A program made the position numbers and the translations under genes. From Aquificota bacterium (GTDB lineage Bacteria > Aquificota > Aquificia > Aquificales > QOAS01): DNA of 9,562 bases. The stretch spans positions 1 to 9,562 of the forward strand of contig JALSNH010000166.1 of assembly GCA_026987085.1 (NCBI GenBank). Direction: 5' to 3'. Positions 1 through 6,794 of this stretch are shown here, in pieces; the stretch's first letter is position 1, and each line of letters opens with the position of its first letter. The notes beneath the pieces are model-generated. The model saw only the letters and a program-made list of their open reading frames with translations, did not search any database and had not been told where the DNA came from.

Positions 1-51
1 CCCGTAGGGGAACTAATGCGCCACCTCAATTAAGAGGGAGGGCCTTCCCTA

Positions 52-69
52 TTCAGTTGCCAAGGAGCC
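52..69 (+). repeat. Left arm of an 18-bp perfect inverted repeat (partner at 7384-7401)
   Basis: TTCAGTTGCCAAGGAGCC here is the exact reverse complement of 7384-7401. The match stops at both ends: the flanking bases differ. Chance is an unlikely explanation for 18 identical bases in a 9.6 kb window. The arms are 7.3 kb apart and enclose housekeeping genes, so transposon ends are unlikely. A guide-target or sense-antisense relation between two RNAs fits better. Confidence 0.9.
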
Positions 70-96
70 GCGCCTTTCAAAGGCGCCAAAATTTTT
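70..96 (+). terminator. Terminator-like hairpin ending the left-edge RNA
   Basis: A 7-bp GC-rich stem GCGCCTT/AAGGCGC (70-76 with 80-86) with a TCA loop is followed by CAAAA and then five Ts (92-96). The T-run is offset from the stem by five bases, although the AAAA/TTTTT could pair to extend the stem. This is a weaker match to an intrinsic terminator than the one behind rpsQ, but its place right after the 18-nt guide-like segment supports it as the RNA's 3' end. Confidence 0.45.
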
Positions 97-97
97 A

Positions 98-700
98 ATT
101 TATCAAAATCTTTAAATTTGTCAACCCCTTTATAGGGTTGAGGCTTCAGAAAGAGCCTTGTTTAGTTAATGCGGAAGATTTTACTTTAGTATTTTTATTT
201 ATCATTTTCCTTGATATTTATTAGTAATTTAATTTAGGAGTTTTAAACTTTATTCAATGTTTGTCCTGCAAGGGTTGGATTAACATACTTTTGCATTACA
301 GTTCGTGAATTTACAGATTTTTGTGTATCCATACTCTTTTTGGGAAACTATTGATAATCAACACCTAAATATAGCGAGTTCAATTTGCTAGAACACGACT
401 GAAGGGTTAGTGAAAAATTAACTGCTTAAAATTTCTTGCAAGTGGTTCTAAAATTTGAAATGAATCTAAAGGAGTAGGTTCTTTAGCAACTAAAAATGGT
501 TTGTATGTTGTAAAGTTTTATATTCATTTAGTGGAGTTGAAACACTTGTTTTATGTGTGCTGGAATTTCTTTAACACTCAAGTTTTATACCTACTTTGGT
601 AAAATTGAAATTTAGAATCTTGAGGTTTTTAGATTGACGGTTTAAAAAGTTGGTTAGAATGAGATTAAGTCTTCTATCGCTTAATACAAGCGATAAATCT
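98..700. other. AT-rich intergenic stretch with no supported gene; a few hairpins
   Basis: All frames are short and without family resemblance, and the base composition is distinctly AT-rich. What can be seen: a perfect 7-bp stem TCAACCC/GGGTTGA (121-127 with 135-141, loop CTTTATA), directly followed by AGGCT/AGCCT (141-145 with 154-158) and by TTTAGTTAATGCGG, which ends in the ATGCGG core also present in the structured RNA and repeats at 7.4-7.6 kb. There is also a perfect 7-bp hairpin ATCGCTT-AATAC-AAGCGAT at 676-694. I see no tRNA, rRNA, transposase or CRISPR array here. It may hold a decayed RNA locus or a leader. Confidence 0.5.
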
Positions 701-725
701 ATATAAAAAGGAGGCTTAAGCCTCC
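701..725 (-). terminator. Rho-independent terminator of rpsQ
   Basis: Read on the minus strand, GGAGGC-TTAA-GCCTCC (725 to 710) forms a perfect 6-bp stem with a tetraloop and is followed at once by TTTTTATAT. The rpsQ stop codon TAA lies inside the loop, so the terminator overlaps the end of the gene. This is the clearest intrinsic terminator in the window and marks rpsQ as a transcription unit end. Confidence 0.85.
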
Positions 726-1018
726 TGTTCTGCAGTTTCAAAAGTCTTAGCCCTTTCAATAATCTTTACAACAACCCACCTTTTGGTCTTGGAAAGGGGC
801 CTAGTTTCCCTTATAACAACCTTATCGCCTATTTTGCATTCGTTTTTCGGGTCGTGGGCGTGGTATTTTTTACTCTTTACAACGGTTTTTCCGTATAGGG
901 GGTGGGGAAATTTCCTGTCAACTTTTACAACAACGGTTTTATCCATTTTATCGCTTACAACTATACCAACCAATTCCCTTCTCTTTTCGTGCCAAGCTCT
1001 TTCTTTTCTCTCTGCCAT
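716..1018 (-). CDS. rpsQ: 30S ribosomal protein S17 (uS17), stand-alone gene
   Basis: The product is a 100-residue OB-fold protein of the small ribosomal subunit that binds 16S rRNA and assists early 30S assembly. The family is recognised from LVGIVVSDKMDKTVVVKV (residues 16-33), HPLYGKTVVKSKKYHAHD (39-56) and the signature GDKVVIRETRPLSKTKRW (64-81). It has a charged N-terminal extension of about ten residues (MAERKERAWH...) and an acidic C-tail compared with typical 80-90-residue S17. The ATG is supported by a Shine-Dalgarno GGGAGG nine bases upstream. Normally rpsQ lies between rpmC and rplN in the S10/spc cluster. Here no ribosomal gene is adjacent and it has a private terminator, so it is either relocated or a second copy. 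Identity is sure; whether it is the only copy cannot be told. Confidence 0.95.
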   Translation of the reverse strand: MAERKERAWHEKRRELVGIVVSDKMDKTVVVKVDRKFPHPLYGKTVVKSKKYHAHDPKNECKIGDKVVIRETRPLSKTKRWVVVKIIERAKTFETAEQEA

Positions 1019-1027
1019 TATTTGTTG

Positions 1028-1033
1028 CCTCCC
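1028..1033 (-). promoter_or_regulatory. Shine-Dalgarno site of rpsQ
   Basis: On the minus strand GGGAGG lies nine bases before the ATG at 1018. It fixes the start codon, and it stands out because none of the complete coding genes to its right has a comparable purine run before its start. Confidence 0.75.
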
Positions 1034-1074
1034 TAATATTTTGCGACCAAGGGAGTATATTTTAATCCGAACCG
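1034..1074. promoter_or_regulatory. Divergent promoter region between rpsQ and the MBL-fold gene
   Basis: The two divergent genes are only 56 bases apart, so both promoters must lie here or reach into the genes. Rightward, TATATT (1056-1061) or TTTAAT (1061-1066) could be a -10 box only 8-13 bases before the ATG at 1075, which would give a nearly leaderless mRNA. Leftward, TATACT (minus strand, 1059-1054) is a candidate -10. I see no good -35 for either, so the exact elements are uncertain. Confidence 0.3.
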
Positions 1075-1707
1075 ATGGAAGGGTATAAAGTTTTTCAGGT
1101 AGGGCCTTTAAAGGTTAATAGCACAATTTTATACTCGAAAGGTGAAGCGTTTATTTTTGACCCGGGAGCAGAGAGTGAAAGGTTGGTTCAATTTTTAAAA
1201 GAAAACAATCTTTCCTTAAAAGGGATATTTTTAACCCACGGTCATGTTGACCATTTTGGACAGGTAAAAAGATTAAAGGAGGTTTATCCTAACGCTAAGG
1301 TTTGTTTGAATAGAAAAGACCTATTTTTGTTAAGTGAGGAACTTTGGCCGGGTTTTGCCACCTACCTCGGTGCGGAGCTAAACCCTTCTGTAGACCTTTT
1401 TATCTCGGAAGGGGATAAGTTCAAATTGGGAAACCTAACCGTGGAAATTTACGAAACTCCCGGACACACCCCGGGTAGCGTTGTTTACTTTGTCCCACAA
1501 TTGGAATTGTTAATAGCCGGTGACCTTTTATTTAAGGGAAATGTTGGAAGATGGGACCTCCCGGGGGGGAATTTTGAAGATTTGAAAAGATCCCTTAAAA
1601 GGGTTTTTAAAAGTTTTCCGGAAACCGCAACGGTAATAACCGGCCATTACGACCTCACCACCTTAGGTTATGAGAAAAGGAACAACCCTATCCTACACGA
1701 ACTTTAA
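1075..1707 (+). CDS. MBL-fold metallo-hydrolase, glyoxalase II-like
   Basis: The 210-residue protein is of the metallo-beta-lactamase superfamily, close to the hydroxyacylglutathione hydrolase-like group, with a probable dinuclear metal site. Visible ligands are T-H-G-H-V-D-H (54-60, the HxHxDH motif), His131 in TPGHTPGS, Asp150 in IAGD, and His191 in TGHYDLTT. The GRWDLPGG and GYEKRNNP stretches are typical of this subgroup. The last motif reads GHY where relatives usually have GHG. It is a cytosolic, single-domain protein of usual length for bacterial glyoxalase II-like enzymes. Candidate substrates are thioesters such as S-lactoyl-thiols or persulfides, but family membership does not decide. 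The ATG at 1075 has no Shine-Dalgarno. It leads a run of five co-directional genes. Confidence 0.9.
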   Translation: MEGYKVFQVGPLKVNSTILYSKGEAFIFDPGAESERLVQFLKENNLSLKGIFLTHGHVDHFGQVKRLKEVYPNAKVCLNRKDLFLLSEELWPGFATYLGAELNPSVDLFISEGDKFKLGNLTVEIYETPGHTPGSVVYFVPQLELLIAGDLLFKGNVGRWDLPGGNFEDLKRSLKRVFKSFPETATVITGHYDLTTLGYEKRNNPILHEL

Positions 1708-1747
1708 ACATAAATTTCCTATTTAGTTTTTACTAACTTTTCTTTCT

Positions 1748-2110
1748 ATGAAAGTTGCGGTTCCTATTAATAGACCTCGCGAACAAGGTGATTTAAGGGT
1801 TTCCTCCCATTTTGGTAAAGCTTACGCTTTTGCCGTGGTAAATACCGAAACCGGCGAAATACAAATTGTGGACAATCCCAGAAATGTTCTAAAACTGGAA
1901 CATGGGGCGGGTAGGTTTATAGCTGAAACTTTTGAAAGGGAAGGTATAAAGGTGGTGCTTCTAAGAGAAATAGGAGCGGGAGCATTTGGACATTTAAAAA
2001 GTAGGGGAATAGAAATATTTTTAGTTCCCCAGAATATAAAAACGGTTCAGGAGGCGGTGGAAGCTTTTAAAAAAGGAGAATTGCAACCTCTTTTGGCACC
2101 TAACGAATAG
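1748..2110 (+). CDS. NifX/NafY-like protein (dinitrogenase iron-molybdenum cofactor family)
   Basis: This is a 120-residue single-domain protein of the RNase H-like fold family that includes the C-terminal part of NifB, NifX, NafY and many stand-alone archaeal and bacterial members. Visible family marks are the start MKVAVPI, SSHFGKA (19-25), IVDNP (40-44), His52 in EHGAG, and REIGAGAFGHLKSRGIEIF (73-91). Nif members bind Fe-S or FeMo-co precursors; stand-alone members are found in many non-fixing organisms and their role is poorly known. No nif genes are in the window, so a nitrogenase role should not be assumed. It sits 40 bases after the MBL gene and 48 before the ComM gene. No Shine-Dalgarno is visible before the ATG. 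Confidence 0.85.
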   Translation: MKVAVPINRPREQGDLRVSSHFGKAYAFAVVNTETGEIQIVDNPRNVLKLEHGAGRFIAETFEREGIKVVLLREIGAGAFGHLKSRGIEIFLVPQNIKTVQEAVEAFKKGELQPLLAPNE

Positions 2111-2158
2111 TTGAATCTTCAACAAAAGGTTTTTCCTTTTTAAAATTTAAAGCCGATT

Positions 2159-3658
2159 ATGTTTGTCAAGCTTCTTTCAGGAGGTTATTTAGGTCTCGAA
2201 ACCTTTCCGGTGGAGGTTCAGGTAGATATCTCCAACGGGTTGCCTTTTTTCAATATTGTTGGTTTGGCAGATACGGCCGTAAAGGAGGCCAAAGAACGGG
2301 TAAGAAGCGCCATTAAAAATAGCGGATTTTCCTTTCCCTCCAAAAGGATAACGGTCAACCTTTCACCCTCCGATAGGAGAAAGGGAGGGAGCCTCTACGA
2401 CCTTCCCATAGCGCTCGGTATCTTGGCCTCCTTGGGTAAACTGGAGATAGAAAATTTCCGAAATACGGTTGTAATAGGTGAACTTTCTCTAAATGGGGAA
2501 GTAAAGTCGGTTAGGGGGCTTTTGACGGTTGTTTTGGGTCTTAGAAAGCTCGGTTTTAGGAAATTTTTAATACCACCCGAGAATGTTGGTGAACTTGAAC
2601 TTTTAAAGGATATTGAGGTTTTTACCGCCCACTCAATAGGGGATATTGCGAAGGGAAAAATCCGAAAGGTGGAGTTTAAAAAACTCCAAACCAAAGGGAG
2701 AGCGGATTACAAAGTGGACTTTGCAGACGTTAAGGGTCAAAGACAGGCCAAGAGGGTTTTGGAGATAGCGGTTGCCGGTTTCCACCACGCCGCTATGGTC
2801 GGAACGCCCGGTAGCGGTAAATCGATGCTTGCAAAGCGGGTTCCCACAATTATGCCCCCTATGGGGGAGGAGGAGATTTTGGAGGTTTCCCAAATTTACA
2901 GCGTTGCGGGTCTTCTCAATAACCGCCTTATTACCGAAAGGCCCTTCAGAAGCCCCCACTATACCGCCTCCGAAACAGCCATAATCGGAGGTGGAACCGT
3001 TCCGATGCCCGGCGAAATCTCCTTAGCCCACAGGGGTGTTCTCTTTATGGATGAACTTCCCGAATTTAACCGCAAAGTTTTGGAGGTTTTAAGGCAGCCG
3101 TTGGAGGACGGGAAAGTTTTGGTCAGCAGGGCAAACTACAAGGTTGAGTTTCCCGCCAAGTTTTTGTGGCTTTCGGCTTTAAACCCCTGCCCGTGTGGAA
3201 ATTACAAACACCCCTTTAGGGAGTGCGTATGCAAACCCTCCCAAATAAGGCGGTATTTAAAGAAGATTTCCTCCCCTCTTTGGGACCGTATAGATCTCAA
3301 AATTTGGGTCAATCCTGTTGAAGAGAGCGAACTTTTAAAGGAAACAAATGAAGAACCCTCAAAGGTTGTAAAAGAGAGGGTTCTCCGTGCGGTGGAAATT
3401 CAAAAGAAAAGGAACCCCGAAGGGAGATTTAACGGCGAACTTACCAACTCCCAAATAGAGGAGGTGGTAAATTTGGAACCTCCCGCAAAGGGTCTAATTG
3501 AAAAGGCGATGGAAAGGCTCCGTCTGAGTGCGAGAAGCTACTACAAACTCCTAAAGGTGTGCCGAACTATAGCCGACCTTGAAGGGTTGGAATTTGTAAA
3601 AACTACCCACGTTGCGGAAGCTCTAAATTACATTAGGGAACCTATCGAGGTTCCTTAA
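2159..3658 (+). CDS. comM: ComM/YifB-family AAA+ ATPase (Mg-chelatase-like)
   Basis: The 499-residue, full-length protein has the three-part ComM layout: an N-terminal ChlI-like S5-type domain (about 1-175, with GLADTAVKEAKERVRSA and DLPIALGILASLG), a central AAA+ core, and a C-terminal lid (about 400-495). Walker A is GTPGSGKS (215-222), Walker B GVLFMDELPEF (293-303), and the arginine after the sensor region is in WDRIDL (375-380). The family's conserved cysteine cluster CPCG (344-347) and CVC (356-358) is present. In naturally competent bacteria ComM is a hexameric helicase driving branch migration during transformation; the family is also common where competence is unknown. No competence gene is adjacent. 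The mscS gene follows after only 15 bases, which suggests co-transcription. Confidence 0.93.
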   Translation: MFVKLLSGGYLGLETFPVEVQVDISNGLPFFNIVGLADTAVKEAKERVRSAIKNSGFSFPSKRITVNLSPSDRRKGGSLYDLPIALGILASLGKLEIENFRNTVVIGELSLNGEVKSVRGLLTVVLGLRKLGFRKFLIPPENVGELELLKDIEVFTAHSIGDIAKGKIRKVEFKKLQTKGRADYKVDFADVKGQRQAKRVLEIAVAGFHHAAMVGTPGSGKSMLAKRVPTIMPPMGEEEILEVSQIYSVAGLLNNRLITERPFRSPHYTASETAIIGGGTVPMPGEISLAHRGVLFMDELPEFNRKVLEVLRQPLEDGKVLVSRANYKVEFPAKFLWLSALNPCPCGNYKHPFRECVCKPSQIRRYLKKISSPLWDRIDLKIWVNPVEESELLKETNEEPSKVVKERVLRAVEIQKKRNPEGRFNGELTNSQIEEVVNLEPPAKGLIEKAMERLRLSARSYYKLLKVCRTIADLEGLEFVKTTHVAEALNYIREPIEVP

Positions 3659-3673
3659 AAAATTTAACTTTAA

Positions 3674-5425
3674 ATGTTAACCTTTCTAAACTTTCTCCAC
3701 AGTTTAAAAACTTCAGAAATTGTGCTCGGAATCCTTTACCTGATTGTGGTTCCCATTTTAGTTTTTCCTTCGGTAGAGATTATCTCGAAACGGTTCACCC
3801 ACGGGAAGAAAGTGAAAGCTATCCTTTTTGCAGTCTTTTCTTTGATTTACACCGTTTTAGGACTTTTTCTAAACCGTTTTACGGAAAATATCCTTTTTCA
3901 TATTCTATTTAGGGATATTGTTTTAACCGTATCTTCTATAGCGGCAGCTATATCTGTTTTTACCCTTTCCTCGGTTGGTAGGATTTTAAAAATTACAACT
4001 TTTGTTTCCCTTATCTTTTTACTGGCCTTAGAAGTTATTTTAATTTTTACCCTAAACCTTAAAACGGTTGAAATATTTATCCACCTCAGAAGGTTCCTTA
4101 TAGTTTTAGCACTGTTTCCGATTGCCTGGGCTTTGGTTGAGCTGGTTCCCTACAACCAGTTAAAAAAACCACTTAAATTTTTCACAGTTCTTTTGACTAT
4201 AACGGTAGGCATCCTTTGGGAGTTCGGAATAGTCGAGTTTAATATCTCTGCCTTTATAGGTCTAACTTTTATTATTACTTCAACACTCGGTTATATTTGG
4301 TTTTCCGGACTATTTGAAAATATTCTCTTAAAAAAATTAAGTGAGCTCTTTAATAACGAAGAGGATACTCAAGCGGTTGTCAACTATATAAATAAATTAC
4401 TTTTTCTGCTCCTTATATATATCTATTATCTCTCGGCGGTCAAATTTTTAAACCTTCAGGAGATATTCGTCTATTTAAAAAATCTAACACTGATTAATAC
4501 AGATGTGGTCAATATCAGCGTTTACAATCTACTTGTAGCCACCTACAGTTTTCTCATCTTTTATTACTCGATAGGAGTTCTAAAAAAGGTCGTAAAATTG
4601 CTATTCCCTCCGGGAGAAAGGGAAGACAAGGGAGGTTCACTCGAAGCGGTAGTTTACAACTTAGGAATCCTAATAGCGGTTATTGTTTTTCTAAGCTCGA
4701 TGGGGCTTTCGTGGAGGGTTCTCCTTCCCATAGCCGGCGCCCTGGGTATCGGTTTGGGTTTTGGATTGCAGACGATTTTAAACAACTACATCAGCGGATT
4801 TATTCTTATGTTCAGCCGGGTTATTAAAGTGGGCGATTTTATAGAGATTCCCGGCAACGCCGGGCGTTTTATTAACAATAAAAACGATACAATTTTTGGA
4901 AGGGTTGAAAATATCAGCGTGCTGACCACCCAAGTAAGAACCCTCGACGGTATAGATATATTGGTTCCCAACTCGACCTTTATAGGTAATCAAGTTATCA
5001 ACTACTCCCTAAGGAATCCTTACGTTAGGGTAAGGTTCCCATTTGGAGTTTCCTACTCTTCCGACCCAAGGCAGGTAAAGGAGATACTTTTAAAACTTGC
5101 CTACGATTGTCCGTGGGCAAAAAACTTCTATAAGCCTCCACAAGTTTGGTTTACCGAAATGGGAGATAGTGCCCTGATTTTCGAGCTGATGTTTTGGGTT
5201 GATATTCGGGATATTTGGAGAAATACTTACGCCGCAGTTTCCTACTCACTGGTTGATTGGGTCTATACAAACGGTTGGTACCGCCTTAAGGAGGCCAATA
5301 TCGAAATACCTTTCCCTCAGCAGGATATTTGGTTTAGAAACAAACTCAAAGTGGTTTTTGAGAGCGAAGGTGGAAAACCTATTAAGGTTGAAGACTTGCC
5401 CGAACCTCCGAAGGGTGAGGGTTAA
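3674..5425 (+). CDS. MscS-family mechanosensitive ion channel, large multi-pass form
   Basis: The protein has 583 residues, about twice E. coli MscS. The first 310 residues are a series of hydrophobic segments (roughly 14-34, 48-66, 76-99, 104-127, 137-158, 168-187, 192-210, 240-255, 284-308). Then come two more helices and the conserved MscS core: pore helix TM3 around 350-383 with LPIAGALGIGLGFGLQTIL, then the beta domain VGDFIEI, GRVENISVLTTQVRT and ILVPNSTFIGN, then the alpha/beta vestibule to about 560. In the beta domain about fourteen residues (GNAGRFINNKNDTIF, near 394-408) are inserted between VGDFIEI and GRVENI, where most MscS proteins have a short turn. It acts as an inner-membrane tension-gated pore protecting against osmotic downshock. 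The signature is strong; the extra N-terminal helices are not assignable. Confidence 0.92.
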   Translation: MLTFLNFLHSLKTSEIVLGILYLIVVPILVFPSVEIISKRFTHGKKVKAILFAVFSLIYTVLGLFLNRFTENILFHILFRDIVLTVSSIAAAISVFTLSSVGRILKITTFVSLIFLLALEVILIFTLNLKTVEIFIHLRRFLIVLALFPIAWALVELVPYNQLKKPLKFFTVLLTITVGILWEFGIVEFNISAFIGLTFIITSTLGYIWFSGLFENILLKKLSELFNNEEDTQAVVNYINKLLFLLLIYIYYLSAVKFLNLQEIFVYLKNLTLINTDVVNISVYNLLVATYSFLIFYYSIGVLKKVVKLLFPPGEREDKGGSLEAVVYNLGILIAVIVFLSSMGLSWRVLLPIAGALGIGLGFGLQTILNNYISGFILMFSRVIKVGDFIEIPGNAGRFINNKNDTIFGRVENISVLTTQVRTLDGIDILVPNSTFIGNQVINYSLRNPYVRVRFPFGVSYSSDPRQVKEILLKLAYDCPWAKNFYKPPQVWFTEMGDSALIFELMFWVDIRDIWRNTYAAVSYSLVDWVYTNGWYRLKEANIEIPFPQQDIWFRNKLKVVFESEGGKPIKVEDLPEPPKGEG

Positions 5426-5438
5426 AAATTTCCTTTTA

Positions 5439-6110
5439 ATGGTCGCAATTTTTATAACAGGAACCAACACCGGGGTGGGAAAAACAACATTTTCATATAT
5501 TTTGGCTAACTCTTTGAAAAGGTTGAGGATAAAAGTCGGATACTGGAAGCCTGTAGAGACCGGTGCCGACCCGGAGCCGCACGATGCAAAATTATTGGCG
5601 GAGCTGCTAAACCAACCTTTGGAAGAAACCGTAAGTTATACTTTCCGCTTGCCGCTTGCTCCCGCGGTTGCGGAAAAGTATGAAGGTGAAAAGATAGATT
5701 TAAAAGCCCTTCGGGAAATTTACCAAGAAAAGGTTTCTAAATACGACCTTCTCCTCGTAGAGGGTGCCGGAGGTTTGGCAGTTCCCATTAAAGGGGAATA
5801 CACCTACGCAAACCTTGCAAGGGAATTAAATTTACCAACCCTCATAGTGAGCGATGCAAAATTGGGAACCATCAACTGTAGCTTTTTAACGGCCTATTAT
5901 GGGAAAAAGGAAGGTTTGAACCTTTTGGGTTTCGTTTTTAATTACTTTACCGGTAAAGATATTTCGGAAAAGAACAACCCTCGGGTGGTTGAAACTTTAA
6001 CCCAATTGAGGGTGTGGTTTAAAATCCCTCAAATGGCAGATTGGAAGAGTTTTTTCCTTCAAGAGGAGGAGTTAAAACCTTTTCTAAAAAGGGTTGGCTT
6101 AAATATTTAA
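5439..6110 (+). CDS. bioD: ATP-dependent dethiobiotin synthetase
   Basis: BioD closes the ureido ring of dethiobiotin from 7,8-diaminopelargonate, CO2 and ATP, the penultimate biotin step, as a cytosolic homodimer. The protein has 223 residues, the usual length. Visible motifs are the P-loop GTNTGVGKT (8-16), the substrate lysine region KPVETG (37-42), APAVAE (74-79), VEGAGGLAVPI (107-117) and LGTINCSFLT (142-151), where E. coli-type enzymes have His in place of Cys146. I chose the ATG at 5439 because the product then begins right at the first strand, MVAIFITGTNTG; the frame is open further left but that part overlaps mscS and has no family sequence. It starts 13 bases after the mscS stop. 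No other bio gene is near, so biotin genes are dispersed. Its stop overlaps that of convergent nth. Confidence 0.95.
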   Translation: MVAIFITGTNTGVGKTTFSYILANSLKRLRIKVGYWKPVETGADPEPHDAKLLAELLNQPLEETVSYTFRLPLAPAVAEKYEGEKIDLKALREIYQEKVSKYDLLLVEGAGGLAVPIKGEYTYANLARELNLPTLIVSDAKLGTINCSFLTAYYGKKEGLNLLGFVFNYFTGKDISEKNNPRVVETLTQLRVWFKIPQMADWKSFFLQEEELKPFLKRVGLNI

Positions 6111-6781
6111 GCAACCTTTTTAGTTTTCTTTGTTTTGAATTCCTTGCAATGGGTAGTCAAATAACACTCGCAAAGGTCGGTTAGGGGGCATTTTTCACAA
6201 AGAGGATTTCTGGCCTTACAGATATGTTTTCCGTGCTCTATCAGCAAGAGGGAAAGTTCGAGCCAGTATTCTTTAGGAAGCCAGGAGGCTATATCCTTTT
6301 CAACCTTTTGGGGTTTGGTTTCTTTAGTTAAACCGAGACGGTTGGCTACCCTTATAAAGTGCCTATCGGTAATCAAAGCCGGTTTCTTGAAGGCTCCACC
6401 TACCACCATATGGGCGGTCTTTCTTCCGACTCCAGGCAGCTTACTTAATTTATCAACGTTGTCGGGAACCTTTCCATCGTGAAGTTCCAAAAGGGCTTTG
6501 CAACATTTAATAATAAGTTCCGCCTTGTGGTGGTTCCACCTTATATGTTTAATCCTTTCGGAGAGTTCGTCCACTTCCAAAACCGCAAAGTGGTGTGGTT
6601 CTTTAAGTTCTGCAAAAAGTTCCTTAGCGGTTTTATTAACCTTTTTATCGCTTTCTTGCGCCGCCAATATAGCCATAACTAACAGCTGGAAAGGATTTTC
6701 AAATTCCAATTCCAATTTTGGGTCCGGATAAAGTTTTTTCAACCTTTTTATGATTTCCTTTACCTTATCTATACGTTCCAT
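6107..6781 (-). CDS. nth: Endonuclease III, DNA glycosylase/AP lyase
   Basis: Nth removes oxidised pyrimidines and cleaves the resulting abasic site in base excision repair. With the ATG at 6781 the protein has 224 residues, near the usual 210-ish length. The helix-hairpin-helix LPGVGRKTA (115-123) carries the catalytic Lys121, and Asp139 in ITDRHFIRVANRLGL is the second catalytic residue (TDRH here instead of the usual VDTHV). The [4Fe-4S] ligands C-x6-C-x2-C-x5-C are Cys188, 195, 198 and 204. After the cluster there is a short Lys-rich tail. An in-frame ATG at 6817 would add twelve residues, but those overlap the end of an upstream frame and are not family-like. The gene converges on bioD with stop codons interlocked in TTAA (6107-6110), leaving no room for a terminator. 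Confidence 0.95.
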   Translation of the reverse strand: MERIDKVKEIIKRLKKLYPDPKLELEFENPFQLLVMAILAAQESDKKVNKTAKELFAELKEPHHFAVLEVDELSERIKHIRWNHHKAELIIKCCKALLELHDGKVPDNVDKLSKLPGVGRKTAHMVVGGAFKKPALITDRHFIRVANRLGLTKETKPQKVEKDIASWLPKEYWLELSLLLIEHGKHICKARNPLCEKCPLTDLCECYLTTHCKEFKTKKTKKVA

Positions 6782-6794
6782 TGCAAGTAATACT

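Larger units (their letters stand above)
1..97 (+). ncRNA. 3' part of a structured RNA, guide-RNA-like (partial, enters from the left edge)
   Basis: No reading frame is evident here and the stretch is a run of small hairpins: CCC-GTA-GGG at 1-9, CCTC/GAGG near 24-37, GGGA/TCCC near 36-49, and a strong GC-rich hairpin at 70-86 followed by a T-run. The motif CCGTAGG plus GAACTAATGCG at the left edge recurs, with about 15 extra bases in its middle, in the RNA at 7384-7480 on the same strand. Bases 52-69 are the exact reverse complement of that RNA's first transcribed bases. The order scaffold hairpins, 18-nt segment, terminator-like hairpin resembles a guide RNA with a 3' guide (omega-RNA, Cas12f tracrRNA or single-guide type). 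The strand is inferred from the shared motif and the terminator. The 5' part is missing, so the class is unproven; it could also be an antisense regulator of the other RNA. Confidence 0.45.

Noticed and set aside
474..506. GTAGG...TTAGCAACTAAAAATGG as another copy of the RNA scaffold motif
   Set aside because: The similarity to CCGTAGG...TTTAGAACTGATGCGG is loose and AT-driven, and no stems support it.
577..642. CTCAAG...CTTGAG followed by GTTTTT as a plus-strand terminator
   Set aside because: The loop is over 30 bases and the stem only six pairs; there is no gene ending before it.
571..759. 62-residue minus-strand frame overlapping the end of rpsQ
   Set aside because: It runs through the rpsQ terminator and the 3' end of rpsQ in another frame, has no family resemblance and no ribosome binding site.
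783..1088. 101-residue plus-strand frame across rpsQ
   Set aside because: It is the antisense shadow of the certain S17 gene and its translation is low in coding character.
2117..2142. AAAAGG/CCTTTT hairpin between the NifX-like gene and comM as terminator
   Set aside because: The stem is AT-rich and weak, and the short gap between co-directional genes fits read-through better.
2395..2984. Several 70-108-residue frames inside comM on both strands
   Set aside because: They lie fully within a certain AAA+ gene and read as shadow translations.
5199..5438. Long N-terminal extension of BioD overlapping mscS
   Set aside because: The extra 80 residues are the mscS coding sequence in another frame; BioD homology begins at the ATG at 5439.
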